Shown: positions 20,800-33,046, counted from the first letter of the stretch. The stretch: 64,000 nt of DNA from Viridothelium virens (GCA_010094025.1 ML991775.1:186001-250000), one strand, 5' to 3'. The notes: generated by a model from the sequence alone, not told the origin. Made by a program: numbers and translations.

Positions 20800-21090
20800 C
20801 CTTCGTGATTCTTCTGTTTTTCTTTTCGTTTCTTTTCTTCGAAACTTTCTTTTCATTTTCTTTTCTCTTTCAAGATATTTCATTTCTTTTTTCATTTTCG
20901 AGACTTTGTCTTTTTCGCCCGCATTGCTCGAGACTTTTTTTTTTTGGCCTGACCCGCTGCTCTAGACTGTTTTTCTTGGAGTTTTTTTTTTACTGAGGCT
21001 TCAAATTCTTCAAGGCTTTTTTTCTCGGGCTTGCTCGAGGCTCCTTTTTTTTGCTCAGGCTTGATTTGCTCGAGGCTCTTTTTTTCTTGC
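20800..21090 (+). repeat. T-rich degenerate repeat tract
   Basis: Runs of T up to about 11 alternate with the words CTCGAGGCT, CTCGAGACT and GCTCAGGCTT at irregular spacing. The tract looks like a decayed, slippage-prone repeat. It explains the low-complexity open frames seen on both strands. Confidence 0.6.
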
Positions 21091-21859
21091 TGGAATAAAT
21101 GTACTGTGCAGCCGTTTTTTGCTGTGTGGCTGCTGGAAAGATGTGATCTTAGCAGCCTTTTTGGTGTTGGCTGCTTAGTCGGCATCTTCCCCCCCCCCTG
21201 TCAAAGTTCCTTCATACATACAAGTAGTTTCGGCTGGGAACTTCGCCCAGGGGCTCTCCTTGGGTTTTGCCCTCTCCCCGAAGTAGTTTAACGTCTTGCT
21301 TAAGGACGGGGGTAAGTTTAACCAGAGTTGCGCTGGGAGGGTTCCTTCGTCCTCTCCGGTGAATTTGATCCGTCATGCAGCCACACCCTCTACACCCTCC
21401 TCCTCTCTTGCTGCCCTTGTCCTTCAACCCTGAATCTCGACTCGACTCGCGCCCCCTTCGCCATCCTCCCTGCCCTCCGAGAGAGAAACTCATCCAATTT
21501 CAGTGGGACATGCCGTCTTGCTCCAGACTTGCCGGTAGGATTGTTGCTCAGCTGAGCTTCCAAAAGCCCATTGATTCATCATGCCAAATGTTTCGAGTAG
21601 CGAGGTGAAACAGATGCTTGTTATTCTCATAGCAAAAGTTGTTGGTCCCGTACTTTCCATGAAGCCAGGGATGAGCGTCTTCGTCTTGATTCAGCTCGCA
21701 CAGTGACAAGTGATATTTGGGGAGGAGGGGAGGATGTCTGTGCATATCCAACTGCTGCTTTCTGCCTCGTTTGATGTCATCGTAGCTTGAATCTTGTGTG
21801 ATCGCGGTGTGAAGTCCATAGAGGGACTTGAAATAGCGTGACGGGACCTTTTTGATGTG

Positions 21860-22060
21860 AAAGGGTATTCCCCGTTCGAACCGCGAGAAATGAGTGAGGT
21901 CGATAGGAAGAGACCTTTGCTGATGAAGCCCGTTGTAGGACTTTATAATGCTTTCGTGATGCTGATGGAGCCCGTTCCAGTTGATCATGACCTTGTGATG
22001 CTGATGAAGCCCGTTCCAGTTGATTATGACCTCGTGATGCTGATGTAGCCCCCCGTACCA
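21860..22060 (-). repeat. 39-bp tandem repeat within an open frame (GLHQHH units)
   Basis: On the minus strand, 39-bp units encode the 13-residue pattern NGLHQHHxVIINW: two full, adjacent units and partial ones on either side. They lie in a 194-codon frame (21548-22132). Weaker GLH and HIKKV words downstream suggest that more of the frame grew from the same unit. No known family; coding status unproved. Confidence 0.6.
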
Positions 22061-24353
22061 GGACTTTATGATGACCTTCGTGATGTGAGAAGCCATATCG
22101 GGATTGCTGCCTTTCGTGATGGTAAAGGCCATATTAGGGTTTTCTGATGCCCTTGATGTAGAATCCTGTTGATCTGTCGACGTAGAATGATGACGTAAGA
22201 AGACCTTTTGGATGCCTCTGAGGCGAGGAGCCGTAGCATGACTTTTGGGATGATGTCAAGGTCAAGGTCAAGGTCCGTGGTAGGATCCACCAGATCGGCC
22301 AAAAGGAAGTCACACAAGTCCAATCCAGTCCACCGTACGCCAGCATGTTTGTTGTTGCTGGCGGGCCACACCCATCCCGGCGAAAAGCCGAGATGGGGCC
22401 GTAGCTTTCCTCATGCGTGAAGCAGGGGGAAAGACGCGCGCCATCACAACTCGCGTTGCTATGTGACAGAATGTGACTAACCCATTTTGGGCTTCTCACC
22501 AGACTAACACATCGTCAACACAGTAAACAAGTAAACAATTGAATCTCAATTAGTTAAGAAACTGAGCTACTGCTGCTCTGCGCAAACCAATTTGATTCAC
22601 ATCAGTTCAGTAGCTGCTGCTCAATTTCCAACCGACTTTTGTTCTAATTGCTCTTTTTCCATGAGAGGCCGATTCTTCGCGCCATGCACAACCGCAAACG
22701 ATCGTTTCTCGTGTCTTCCTTCTGCTTGTTGAAATGGTGACATACTCTATTGTTCCACAGCGGTCTTTCGGTTTGCTATGCTCTTTTGCTCTTTCCCTGA
22801 TAGGATGTAGATTTTCTCCCTGTCCGGCCTGAGAGGACTTACCGCTCACGCTCCGCCGGCCCCGGTGACTGCGGTCCGTAGCCCATCACCATCACTCCCA
22901 GTGCAGCATGGCATCACTCTGCGAAGAGCTCCGCAACATGTGACCTAGACGGATAGTCGCGTTTGTTGTTTCTGTCGGCGCGCCTCAATGACCAAACGCT
23001 CCCACAACGGGATATGATCTTCAAGGACTTACCAAGTCGAAGAAGAGGGAGCATGACATTGCATGAAGGACAAGACATATTGTGCACGTCGCTGATATTA
23101 TGAGATACCGAACAGGATGGACGAGGGGCCGTAGTGCACAGAAATCGCATCCTTACCGTTATCCATCCAGACTTTCGAAAACCCGTCCAAACTTCACGCG
23201 CTCACAGGTCCACGTCCACGTCCATGTCCATGAGCAGAATGGCGGAACCGGTGAGAAGGGCCTTCAGCTTCCGCCTAATCAAGAGAAGCTATTGCGAAGA
23301 CCGCTTCATTCAGATCTGACGCCGAGTCGAGAATGCTGCCATCGATCCGCATCACGATTGACCGTGCCCTTATCCATGCTGAAGCCGCCGTCCATATGAG
23401 TTCAGGCGGTACCTCTCCTAGACGTAGGCGGTAATCCTCAGAAATGTATATCGTTACCTTCGGGAAGGTCATGTTCATTCGCCGCATATCAGGTCCGGTA
23501 CTTTTGCCAGCTTTCAACCGGTCACGTCCGAGTGGATGACTGTATGCGACCATGAAGCAGCAGGCGCATGTCTTTCTCCATTCATTTCGCAATCGCTCGA
23601 GTGAAAGATCGACCACGCAACGTTGGTTTACCCGCGACAAGAATACCCTGGGCTCCAATACCGGCGCCATTGGCAAGTAAACCTCTTTTAATGTTATCAT
23701 ATGTGTGCAGCAGTCACCTGCATCCTGATTTCTGCATTCTGAGTTAGCCATGAACTGTTGCCTCAAGCAGAAGTTCGCCGCTATCGCAAGCAAGACCAGT
23801 GTTTCGTTCACGGTACGCTTTTATCTTTCTTCAAGTAGAGAAGAACAGAGCCGAAAAAGGTCTCATTCATAATCGTTCTTGCTGTTAAGGGCTCAGAAGA
23901 CAAGGCGCAAAATGTTTGCCAGCATCGAGTTCACGGAGAGAATAGGATGGGAAGTCAGTGCCATCACTGCAGACAAGACGAAAGGGTGAGGTTGTGAGAA
24001 AAAGAGGGACCTGCCAGGGGTCCCGCGTGCACAGACGCTACTAGTACAGGGGGTGTGGGGACTGCTCCGGGCGCTACTCCGCTTTTCCCGGGGTTATCAG
24101 TCACTTGTGTGTCTCGAACAAAACAAAACTGTATTTCACAGTGCACCTGCATTCAGATCTCACCCTCAAGCAATTTTACAACTAATCTCACGCTGAGATT
24201 TCAGTTACAAATTTGATGAATTCAAGCTAAATTTATCATATGAGGCTGCAAAGTTGGACAGAACTCGCTCTGAACCTCAAAACCGAACCTAATGAAGGGA
24301 GTGAAATCAATCTGGCGCACAGACGAGGCCATTGCACGATGCGACCTTACTCC

Positions 24354-25713
24354 TCACAGCCCAATAGCATTCCTCACGGAGTCCATTGTCTGCTGAGCAC
24401 TTTGATTTGCTTTGTTGGTTCCCAGCATCATAGCCTCATCTAGTCTCTTCCTGTCCGACCCCCTGACGAGACTGGCAAATGCATCTCGAATACCTCTTAA
24501 GTGGTGCTCAATGCATCCGGACACCTGCTCCTTAAAAGCTCTCATACTGAGAGCTTCGTAAATTTTGGCCAATTCCTGCGGAGATGCTTGATCATGGTCG
24601 TCTTGGAGATGAAACAAGATTTCCAAAAGGTTTGAAACCCCAGGTCGCCCAGTGGGATCATACGAAATCCCGGATACTGAATCGGTAAGAGCGCTCTTAA
24701 CTTTCCTCTCAATTTCTTCGCGGCTGTCAGTGATCATAATGCGCGATTTCGGATCCGTGTGAGATTTGGACATCTTTAGATGAGGTCGTGTGAGGGACAT
24801 GACTCGTTTTGCAGGAGCTTGATGAAAAATTGTCAGTCGCAATGAAGCCTCACAACGACGAGTGAGTCCATACACAGCAATGTGTCCGGCGCAACCAGCA
24901 CTGGGCCATAATTGTGGTTGAAGCCATTAGCACAGTCCCGCGCGAATTCAAGATGCTGGCTTTGGTCAGATCCAACAGGCACATGAGTAGCCCTGCAGTT
25001 GGCGAGTCAGACAGTTTCTGAAGCAATTCAGAAGGGGAATGTACCGATGCACCAAGATGTCCGCAGCCTGGAGGACGGGGTATGAGAAGAGACCTAATTT
25101 CAACTTCATTTTTACTGCCGCATCGAAGGGCGACGAGTCATCAGGTAGATCCAGCTTGCTCTAAAGTCCCGTGAGTCCATACGTAAGTGTGACGAGATCG
25201 AAAGGCACATTGCGCACCTTCCACTGGGTCATCCGAGAAAGGTAGCCCATCGAAGCATTAGTGCTTAGAATCCACATTAGTTCAGTGTGTGCAGGCACCT
25301 AGGTTCAATGAGTAAAGTTACTGTCAGGGCGCAAGATAGCAGTGTACTTTGGATTGATAGAAGATTATGGATCTGTCAGGGTTGAGTCCTACAGCAATGA
25401 GCGCCGCAAGCATATCTCGTCGCCATTGTCGCAATTGATCTGGGTCCTCTTGCGTCGTCAGAGCATGGAGGTCAACTAGGGAGTAGAGCAAGGTAGTATC
25501 AGGGCTTGCATCGTTCTGAAGCTTGACCCATTGTTTTAAAGCTCCGAGATAGTTCCCTAGATGTGGGATTCCTGTCGGTTGGATACCAGAGAAGATTACT
25601 GGTGGAGCCTTGGGACGGGTACTGTAGAATTGAGATCGAATTCTGTTCGCCAGAGTACAATGATCACGCAGCGAAACGCTTAATTCTCTCCATCTCGACC
25701 GTCCCCGGATCAT
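24354..25713 (-). CDS. MSW1: Mitochondrial tryptophanyl-tRNA synthetase
   Basis: Class I aminoacyl-tRNA synthetase that charges mitochondrial tRNA-Trp. Model: complement(join(24354..24817, 24874..24992, 25045..25160, 25218..25298, 25348..25713)), 381 residues, close to the usual 370-380. The HIGH-type motif is [10 protein letters not shown] and the KMSKS loop is [10 protein letters not shown]. Between them lie [12 protein letters not shown], the Trp-site segment SQHLEFARD and GSDQSQ, all preserved across five exons with correct phase. Residues 1-37 after the ATG at 25713 are Arg/Ser-rich without acids in the first stretch, fitting a mitochondrial presequence; an upstream in-frame ATG at 25818 is possible. 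Divergent from the Hob3 gene, 320 bp apart. The bacterial-type small TrpRS form distinguishes it from the cytosolic enzyme. Confidence 0.94.
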
Positions 25714-26033
25714 TGAAAGGTGATGTACGCTTAGGCGGGAGATATGCACCTGAAAAGAAGGAGAGGGACGGAGCCAATACAGAGTGGAGTAGCAGAATGC
25801 GGACAAACACTGCCTCATCCCCCATTCCCGCCCTGTCCGCTGGATCTAGGAACCACCACGTTTACTCCGTACTATCGTCGCCACCATCACGGCACGTCTA
25901 ATTATTGCAAACCCTTAGAATTGAGCACTCTGAACTCATCCATACCTGCGTATAGCTACTCGTCATCTTTTGAATCGACAAAAGCACACAGTCTATCTCG
26001 AAATCCGACTCTGCATAACCCTGGGCCGCTACC
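25714..26033. promoter_or_regulatory. Bidirectional promoter, MSW1 / Hob3
   Basis: A 320-bp region between two divergent starts. It contains CCCATTCCCGCCC and CCACCATCACGGCACG words but no clear TATA box. Shorter if the upstream MSW1 start is used. Confidence 0.45.
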
Positions 26034-27110
26034 ATGTCGTGGGCGGGTACGAACAACTCTCCTAGCATGAGCATCGGCTTGATCAGACTTGCTGACCGTA
26101 TCTAGGCTTCAAGAAGAATGTCAATAGGGCGACGACTCAGGTCATGATGAAGACTGGTAAGTCCACTAATACCCCTCCTGGTGGGGCTACAGTTGATGCA
26201 AATACAACATAGGGCATGTTGAGAAGACCAATGACCGAGATTACGAGGTGGAGGAGAGGAGGTTTCGCACAATGGAATCAGCAGCAAACAGACTACAGAA
26301 GGAGGCCAAGGGCTATTTGGACTCATTACGAGGTTCGGAGATCCAGTCCCTGTTGCGGACAAACGTCTAATTTTAACCATTAGCAATGACCGCCTCCCAA
26401 ATGCGCATTGCTGAGACCATCGACGCTTTCTATGGAGATGCTGGTACAAAAGACGGCGTTAGTAGGAGCTACAAGCAGGCAGTGGAAGACTTGGACGCGG
26501 AAACGATCAAAGCGCTTGATGGTCCGTACAGGTATGCGTGACGGGTCGAACCATCCAAATCCAGAAACTGATAATATAAAGAACCACAGTGCTTGAGCCC
26601 ATCTCCAGGTTCTGCGCATATTTTCCAGACATCAACGAATGTACGTTGCCTATAGTCATTCCTTCCTGGTGTTGATTTCCCCGTTGCCGCTAATGCAATC
26701 TCATCGATGACACAGGCATCAAAAAGCGCAATCACAAGCTTCTTGACTACGATGCGACGCGTGCCAAGGTCAAAAAGCTCGTCGAAAAACCCGACAAGGA
26801 TCCCTCGAAGCTACCCCGGGCCGAGAAGGAGCAGGACATGGCCAAGGAAGCCTACGAACGCCTCAACGAACAATTATTCACGGAGCTGCCTCAGCTCATT
26901 GATCTCCGTGTTCCGTACCTCGATCCTTCCTTTGAAGCACTCGTGAAGATTCAACTCCGGTTCTGTGCGGAGGCATACTCGAGAATGGCACAGGTGCAGC
27001 AGTATCTGGATGCGGACACGAGGGAACAGTATGCGCAGGGACATCTAGACAGTAAGGTGGAGCAGGTTCTGCAAGAGATTCGAGACTTGAGCATAGCTGG
27101 TACGGTTTAG
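26034..27110 (+). CDS. hob3: BAR-domain protein Hob3/Rvs161 (amphiphysin-like)
   Basis: Membrane-bending BAR protein working at endocytic sites and, in fission yeast, with Cdc42 at the division site. Model: join(26034..26046, 26106..26156, 26213..26332, 26384..26531, 26582..26640, 26716..27110), 261 residues, the family length. Exon 1 is only 13 bp (MSWAG) and all six exons keep phase. The protein is a single BAR domain, with conserved words FKKNVNRATTQVMMK, DAFYGDAGTKDGVS, PDINECIKKRNHKLLDYD and DLRVPYLDPSFEALVKIQ; no SH3 domain follows, which separates it from Rvs167/Hob1. The gene is split by five short introns, so only the last exon shows as a long frame. It is divergent from MSW1 and convergent with AOS1 (235 bp). 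Confidence 0.95.
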
Positions 27111-27345
27111 GCATTGACTACATCATCGGCGGTATTAGAGCTGATAGGGATGTCGAGAAATTGGCATGGGCGTCTGGCTTGTACGTCTTGCAGCGGGTAA
27201 ATCTTCTATTGACATGTATAGTGCTAAACCTCCCACTTATATCTAGTATGCCTTTGCAACTTTTGCAAGATGGGTATCTATGAGGTCATCCTACTCGAGG
27301 CACTTGGACCACTACCACAACGCCCACACGCAGCCTCCTTTCCTA

Positions 27346-28764
27346 TCATGCAATACCTAGAGAGCTCCCGGAAAGTGTTGGAGCGTTCTGGTTTTGCATC
27401 GCAGAAATTGGGACTTCAGGAGTTTGGACATCAGTGACTGGGGCTGCGGGGATTGATATTGCGGTCGGATCGATGTCTGCCGTAAAGATGGGATGCAGCG
27501 CGTAGATTGGACCTTTGGACTCTTCTCCATCAAACAATGAAAAGTTCTGTAGAGGCTGTTCTCTCTTTCCGAGCACATTGATGACATCCTGTGCGACCTG
27601 ACCACCTAAGAAAGCAGATACCGGCGCGAGCTCGCTTCCAAGGTTTTGGAGAAAACTCCGTAGAAACTCGCTCCTAAGCATTTCCGTAGGTAGCTGCAAT
27701 TCCTTGTGCTTCTCGGTGGCCAGAGTTGTGAAGAGTTGCAGATCAACATGGGAGTAGGTTGGTAGTCGCTGAGTACCAGTCTCGAAATCCCAAAGAGCCC
27801 GGAAGCATGTTAGGAGCGGGGTCACTTGACCAAGCTTCCGAGGGCTAGCAACGATATCAATGGGAAGGGGAGAAGTGTTTGCAAGTAGAAGGGGGGAGTA
27901 GAGCTCCCGCTTAGTGACCATCTCAACGACCTTCCCGTTTTCCGTCTTTGTTGTGGCTGCCAAGACTGAGCGCGTGGCCGACTCCGGTCCTAGCACTGTG
28001 TCTCGGTTGCCTTTTTCTCTCTCAATAACGTATTCGTGTTGAATCAGGTCTGCAAAAATGTAGCCGTAAAATCCATGCATTCCTGCCGCATAGAAGGGTC
28101 GTGACGCAAGCCTTGTAGAAGCGTTGATGGTGGATAGCGTTTGGTAATCTTGATTGGTCGCTACTATGACGTCGAACGGTCCATAAAGTTCAGGCCCTTG
28201 GAGAAGAATGTTGTCCGTAATGGTGTTCACCGTAACTCGAGGATTAAGTTTACGGATTTGGATGGCTGCTGCTTCAGCTCGCTGCATGATGGTTAGTTGT
28301 TACCACGACCATTCAATGTAGTTTTGCTTCACATTTCGGCCAACATCGGCCTCAGATACAAGAAATTGAGAGCCCAAGTCATCTTGTGTCACCGCCTCAT
28401 GGTCGACTAGTGTGATGGAATGAATGCCAGCGAGGACGAGATTCTTGGCGATCTCATTTGCAAGCGCGCGGATCGATACAAGGAGGACGTTGGCTGAGCG
28501 GATTCTAGAACAAAAACATAAGCCTTCTGAAGAGCAGGACTCCAGTGAAACAACGCACTTCTCCTGTGCTTGCACACCCCAGAGACGGATTTGACGATCG
28601 TAGAGGGCTATTTCATCTTGAGAATCATGTTAGCGTTATCCGTGCATTTGTACTCGATAGGAGCTGATTTATGCAATACCAGCACTGATAGCTTGGGCTT
28701 GAGCTATAGAAGCAACTGTATCGCCCGCATTATCCTCTGTCAGGAGGGTGCCATTTGTTGTCAT
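27346..28764 (-). CDS. AOS1: SUMO-activating enzyme E1 subunit Aos1
   Basis: Half of the heterodimeric SUMO E1 (with Uba2), which adenylates the SUMO C-terminus in the nucleus. Model: complement(join(27346..28281, 28333..28504, 28559..28616, 28680..28764)), 416 residues. The N-terminal E1 signature ALYDRQIRLWG lies in exon 2 and is followed by SANVLLVSIRALANEIAKNLVLAGI and LVDHEAVTQDDLGSQF of the Rossmann-like ThiF domain. No catalytic cysteine domain is present, as expected for Aos1. The intron after VGRN (gtgaag donor) was chosen because it restores the conserved junction GRN-RAEAAAIQIRKLNP. The last 50 residues are Pro/Ala-rich and variable. It is divergent from the discoidin-like gene (263 bp). 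Confidence 0.92.
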
Positions 28765-29027
28765 GGTGGTGGCACGAATTGTAGGTAGTCGTGGTAGTGA
28801 ACGTGATATCGGAGGTGTCGTTCGGAGGTGACGGGTGACGTCGGAGGTCAGAGGTCTGACGCCAGGCTGGAGAGTCACTGCACTGCATCTGTCTCTCACT
28901 TCACTCCTCCTCCCCTTGCAGAGGCCCATCTTCTCTTTGAGCCATTCTATACTCCTTTGCTGCGTTTCAAATGCTTCTCCAGTGACTGAAAGTAGTGCCA
29001 TTAGTACGTTTCAGCTGGCAGTCGCCA

Positions 29028-30891
29028 ATGACTAGCCCTCGTCCTTTGTCTACTGTGGTACGGTCTATCTATGCTCGTCTTTACATCCATCTAACAAGGC
29101 TAGACTGGTCATTTCGACTTTCCTCCTGCCTCTTCATCTCGCTGGTCAGATCCTGATATCTCCGAAGACATCCAGACCAGGCTACAAAACATTCACCGGG
29201 ACCTTATCGAAGAACGTCAGGATCGCCGACTTGCCGCAGAGACAGCCTCCTTTGAACGCCGTCGAAATTTCCAGGCCTACTCAATGCCTCCATCCGCCAA
29301 CTTGCGTCGTCTTCGAGCAACTCAGCGCAGTGGAGGACCAACCAGCGCGAGTGAAGGCACAAACAACGAAGGATCTGGTACCTCCAGTAATAGCAACCCC
29401 ACTATTAACGTAAGGAATCGGCCCCGAGCTACACCGAGCGGACGCTACAATCGATCTCATCGACGTCGACAAGAGGCGGAGAGCATTCTTAGCGGAGGTC
29501 TACAAGGCCTCCAAGAGGCCGGAGTGCGTCTTGCCCAGATTACCTCCAACATTGAAGAGATACTAGACGGACAGAACCCCTCGAATCTCTCCAGGAGTTT
29601 GCATCACAGTCTCTCACCAGAAATAGATCACCATCAGCATCGTACAAAGCGTCGGAAACTCGATGCAGGCAAAAGCGATGAATTTACGCATCACAAATAT
29701 GGGTGGTATGGTCAAGTGGAGCCCACGCGGTTGAAAATGGAGATTGCCAGCTGTGATGGAGGGCATTATGCTGAAGAGAAAGATAGCATGCAATATCGAC
29801 CCGAGAACGTCCTCAGGAAGAACAAAAGGGTATACTGCACGAAACGATCTACATGTGATATGGTACTTCGGCATCAGGGCGAGACACCATTTAGTGTCGA
29901 GAAGATCTTAATCAAAGCGCCCGATCGTCATTTCACCGCTCCGTAAGTAAAATCGACTGCTGTGATCTCTTAGTAGCAGGGCTAACCAAAGAGAACAGAG
30001 TCCAGGAAGGAATGATTTTCGTTGCGATGACTTCGGACGACCTCTTACGCCGAACTGCAGACTACACCGCTGAGAATGCGACACCTCGCGCGGTCACGCC
30101 CTTAAGCCCTTCGGCCAACGGCCGTAGCCGGGAACAACTTACGCTTCTAGAATCTCTCCATGATCCCGTGGTGTCTGAAGCGGCTCGTCGCCAGAATGGC
30201 GAAGACGTTCCCCCACATGCCTTGCGCATGGCCACTCGAGAGCGCCCTTTTGCAACTAACAACAGTGAAGACGGCGTCGCTGACAATTGCGATCCTCCAT
30301 TTGATGACGGTGACGCACCGACTGGCCGCGCCGCAGTCACGACAAGCATAGACCCTCCCACAGCTTCATCCGATAGTAAGGAGGATTCGAGCGAAGAGGA
30401 AGGAATGAGTCCAGTGTACCTGGCTGATCGCCTGAGGCGAGAAGGGAGATGGCCCCCAACAAATGAAGAAGATGAAGCTTTTCAGTACCAAGTAATCCGC
30501 GAATGGCGAGAGGCGCAGCGGCAAGCACGAAGCGGACCTCGTGCTCGGACGCGTAGGAGAAGCAGTCCACCACGCGCCGAGACGGAGGAGCCGGTCCGTG
30601 GATCAGGAAGACGTCGTCCCATTATATCCCGGGAAGATATGATTGTTCCTAACGCAAGATTCCGGATGAAGGATAGAAGCCACCAGGTTACGATCAAATT
30701 CGATCCTCCACTGTAAGTTACATGCTCTTGTGCAGAAGCTGGAATCCTGCTAACGTTGAGCTTCTAGGTCAGGCAAATACATACTCATTAAGTTGTGGAG
30801 CCCAACAGTCAATGGGAATATCGACATCCAAAGCATCACTACTTACGGATACTCTGGGCCGCGATTCATTCCAGCATTTGAAGCGAGATGA
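29028..30891 (+). CDS. Conserved unknown with a split discoidin-like (galactose-binding-fold) domain
   Basis: Model: join(29028..29057, 29104..29942, 29999..30712, 30768..30891), 568 residues. The N-terminal 130 residues are Arg/Ser/Asn-rich with a possible coiled coil (SILSGGLQGLQEAGVRLAQI). A conserved block runs from GWYGQVEPTRLKMEIASCDG through VYCTKRSTCDMVLRHQGETP to APVQEGMIFVAM. About 200 residues of acidic, low-complexity sequence follow. A final short block reads QVTIKFDPPLSGKYILIKLW and ends SITTYGYSGPRFIPAF. The two blocks together look like the two halves of a beta jelly-roll as in APC10/discoidin domains, interrupted by a disordered insert; this is an inference from pattern only. 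Role unknown; the low-complexity middle suggests regulation or scaffolding. Intron phases are all consistent. Confidence 0.7.
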
Positions 30892-31244
30892 GCAAAGCGA
30901 CTAAACAATCTAACATTGCATGGTAGTTTTTGGGAGTACTGTAGCGCTTAAAGGTTCTTTCTCCAAACCTTTAGCGGTGGCCAAGCAGCTCAACGCGAAA
31001 TTTGGAGCCTCTTTGCACGATAGCAACTATTCTGGCCTGGTGCCATGTACGACCTTCTTGAGCACGACTATGGATATAAATAGAAATAGTCGAGCGAGGA
31101 TAGAGCATAAATACGGAGCTTACCTAGAACTACACCAATGATAAGCTCACTCTTTCCAATGATCACTATGACCAACCCGAGCAGACGACTCCTAAAGTAA
31201 TGTCCGTAGAAGGGCCAATTCAAATCTTCCGCATTCGAACCCCT
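30892..31244. other. Intergenic between convergent genes
   Basis: A 353-bp gap for two 3' UTRs (discoidin-like gene and PBN1). It holds a TATAAATAG-like word near 31074 and AT-rich sequence, and no supported gene. Confidence 0.45.
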
Positions 31245-33046
31245 TCACTCCCCTTTCACCCCCTGCGCACGCTCACCCTCCTTCCCCCCTACAGCCAACA
31301 ACTTCCACACCACCCATGCAAACCCCACCACCACCGCTACCACCGTGCCCAGCTCCACATACCTCGCTCGCCCCAAGTCCAACACCGGCACCGGCACCCT
31401 CTCGACCAGCGCCGCCGCCTGTACGGCAGGCGGCACATGATAGAACATCGTCCTCGTCCCGAACAACCCATCATACCCCAGATTCGTGCGATCGAACGGG
31501 TTCATCCCCATCTTCGTCCCTTCCTCCGCTGCACACGCCCAGAACACAACGGGCCACGGCACGTCTACGGCGCTCATCCCCGACGCGTTCGCGCGCGGCT
31601 CAAGGTACCGAAGGTGCAGCGGGATGGAGACGGTCCAGTCTGCTGCTGCTGCTGCTGCTGCTGTCTCAGCGCCGGCTCCGGCTTCAGCTCCGGCTGTAGC
31701 ACCGTCCTGAGGGGTTGAGGGAGGGGCGGAAGGATGCGCGAGCTCGAGCAGGACGGCGGAGCCCCAGCGTGAGATGGCCCAGTTGGGGGCTTCGAGGTCG
31801 GTTTCGCCGGCAACGCTGTGGAGCCGGCGGAGGCGCTGGGAGGAGAGGAAGAGTGGGTCTTGGAGTTGGTATTTGTCGATGAGGAGGGTGGAAGGGAGGG
31901 TGAGGTGGGCGTGAAGGGCACAAGAGGGGTTGGGGGGTATGAGGGATTTGGTGCCGGAGGGGAAGGTGAGCTGGAGGGTTGGGTGAAGACCTGCTGGAGA
32001 TTTGATGTGCGTATAGAAATAAGTGGGAAGGTCTGATGCTGGGACTGGGTGATGACGAGAGGGGAACGAGAATTTGGTGGCTTCTGTGGATGGGTTAGCG
32101 TATCTATCACTGGACGAGATGGAGGTGAATAGGTACTTGGTCTATCATCCTCTCCGACAACTGCCAAGACTCCGCTCAGAGAGAGCTCTTCGGGCTCAAG
32201 TGGCTTTTCGTTAGTCAAGATCCCGACTTCAAGAGTACCGCTTGTTTTCTTAGTCTCAATAAGTTCTTTCCAATGTTTGTTCCCGGTTGGCTCAGCCCAA
32301 TAGGCATTCAGGATACAAGCATGAGATATAATGTCACAGTCTACATCGAGCTGGTTGACATCCAGAAGCGACCGTATCTTAGCTTGCTGTGATTCGTGGA
32401 CAGCGTGCTCGACATATGTCACAAATTTCTTCAAAGAGGGCCATAGGGAATAGTACTGAAATGAGGCGGTGGATGAAAAGCGTTCAGAAAGAATTGGCAC
32501 GTTGATGAAGCTACGCTGTTTTCGGAATTTTTCAGTTTCAGGCGTTGGAGGGGATATATGGAACAGAGGGATACCTCAACGCTCTCGCAAGCTAGTTCAT
32601 TCCCAAAGACTCTTCCCAACAATTGACAAATTTGGGCACTAGTTCGCGGGTTCAGTATTGCAAAAGTGATTACAAGATACTTTTCTTACTCATGTCCTTT
32701 TCGCCGTGGCGTATAGAAGACATGCAATCCTGGGCTTACTCGAGATGTAAAGGGCGAAAGTCCAGCATACAGGAATTGGGATGCCCATCGGATGCGTAAT
32801 TCATGGCATTGGTTTAGTACAAGTCGTAGCTAGCATGAGTCAGTGCAGTTATAATAAGCATAGGTCGGCCTCACAGCTGTTAGCAGTAATTACCTCCTGG
32901 GGCAGTTCGTCCAATCCCAAAGTAACTCGATGCTCTTTGGCGCCATAGAGATCATGAATTGAAAGAGAGTTATCTTGGACTTGGATCTGTTCTGGACCGA
33001 CTTCTGCATCGTTCTCCTCTAGCAAATATGTGATACGTTGCTTCAT
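31245..33046 (-). CDS. PBN1: GPI mannosyltransferase I stabilising subunit Pbn1 (PIG-X)
   Basis: ER membrane protein that, with Gpi14/PIG-M, adds the first mannose to GPI precursors; yeast Pbn1 also acts in ER protein quality control. Model: complement(join(31245..32083, 32137..32515, 32575..32638, 32690..32829, 32894..33046)), 524 residues. The N-terminal half carries SPGLHVFYTPRR and FINVPILSERF; the PIG-X domain begins near YTHIKSPAGLHPTLQLTFPSG and ends with NLGYDGLFGTRTMFYHVPP, followed by one membrane helix (TVVAVVVGFAWVVWKLLAV) and a short Lys-bearing tail. The intron 32084-32136 shifts the reading frame between exons; without it an unrelated proline-rich frame seems to continue. A seven-Ala run sits at the C-rich to G-rich switch near 31650. 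Confidence 0.9.

Larger units (their letters stand above)
15364..24353. other. Gene-poor, repeat-bearing island (about 9 kb)
   Basis: No conserved protein gene was found on either strand. Subregions: 15364-15780 AT-rich single-copy sequence; 15790-19370 mixed DNA with hairpins, GC-rich repeats and tRNA-like scraps, resembling fungal organellar spacer or intron DNA; 19440-19745 polypurine minisatellite; 20037-20325 short tandem repeats; 20800-21090 T-rich degenerate repeats; 21860-22060 a 39-bp repeat; 22140-24350 unassigned sequence with short GTCAAG and GTCCAC runs (22257, 23210). The longest frames (minus 23275-23811, 178 codons; minus 21548-22132, 194 codons) match no family I know. The island is flanked by an AT-rich subtilase gene and by an ordinary housekeeping gene. 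Confidence 0.6.

Noticed and set aside
23275-23811. A 178-codon minus-strand frame in the gene-poor island
   Set aside because: No family motif, no clear partner exons and unremarkable composition; it could be a lineage-specific gene but nothing supports it beyond length.
31574-32500. A 308-codon minus-strand frame ending in a Pro/Ser-rich stretch and a polyglutamine run
   Set aside because: The first part is the fourth exon of PBN1; after 32137 the true gene splices to another frame that gives the PIG-X domain. The proline- and glutamine-rich continuation is a shadow frame.
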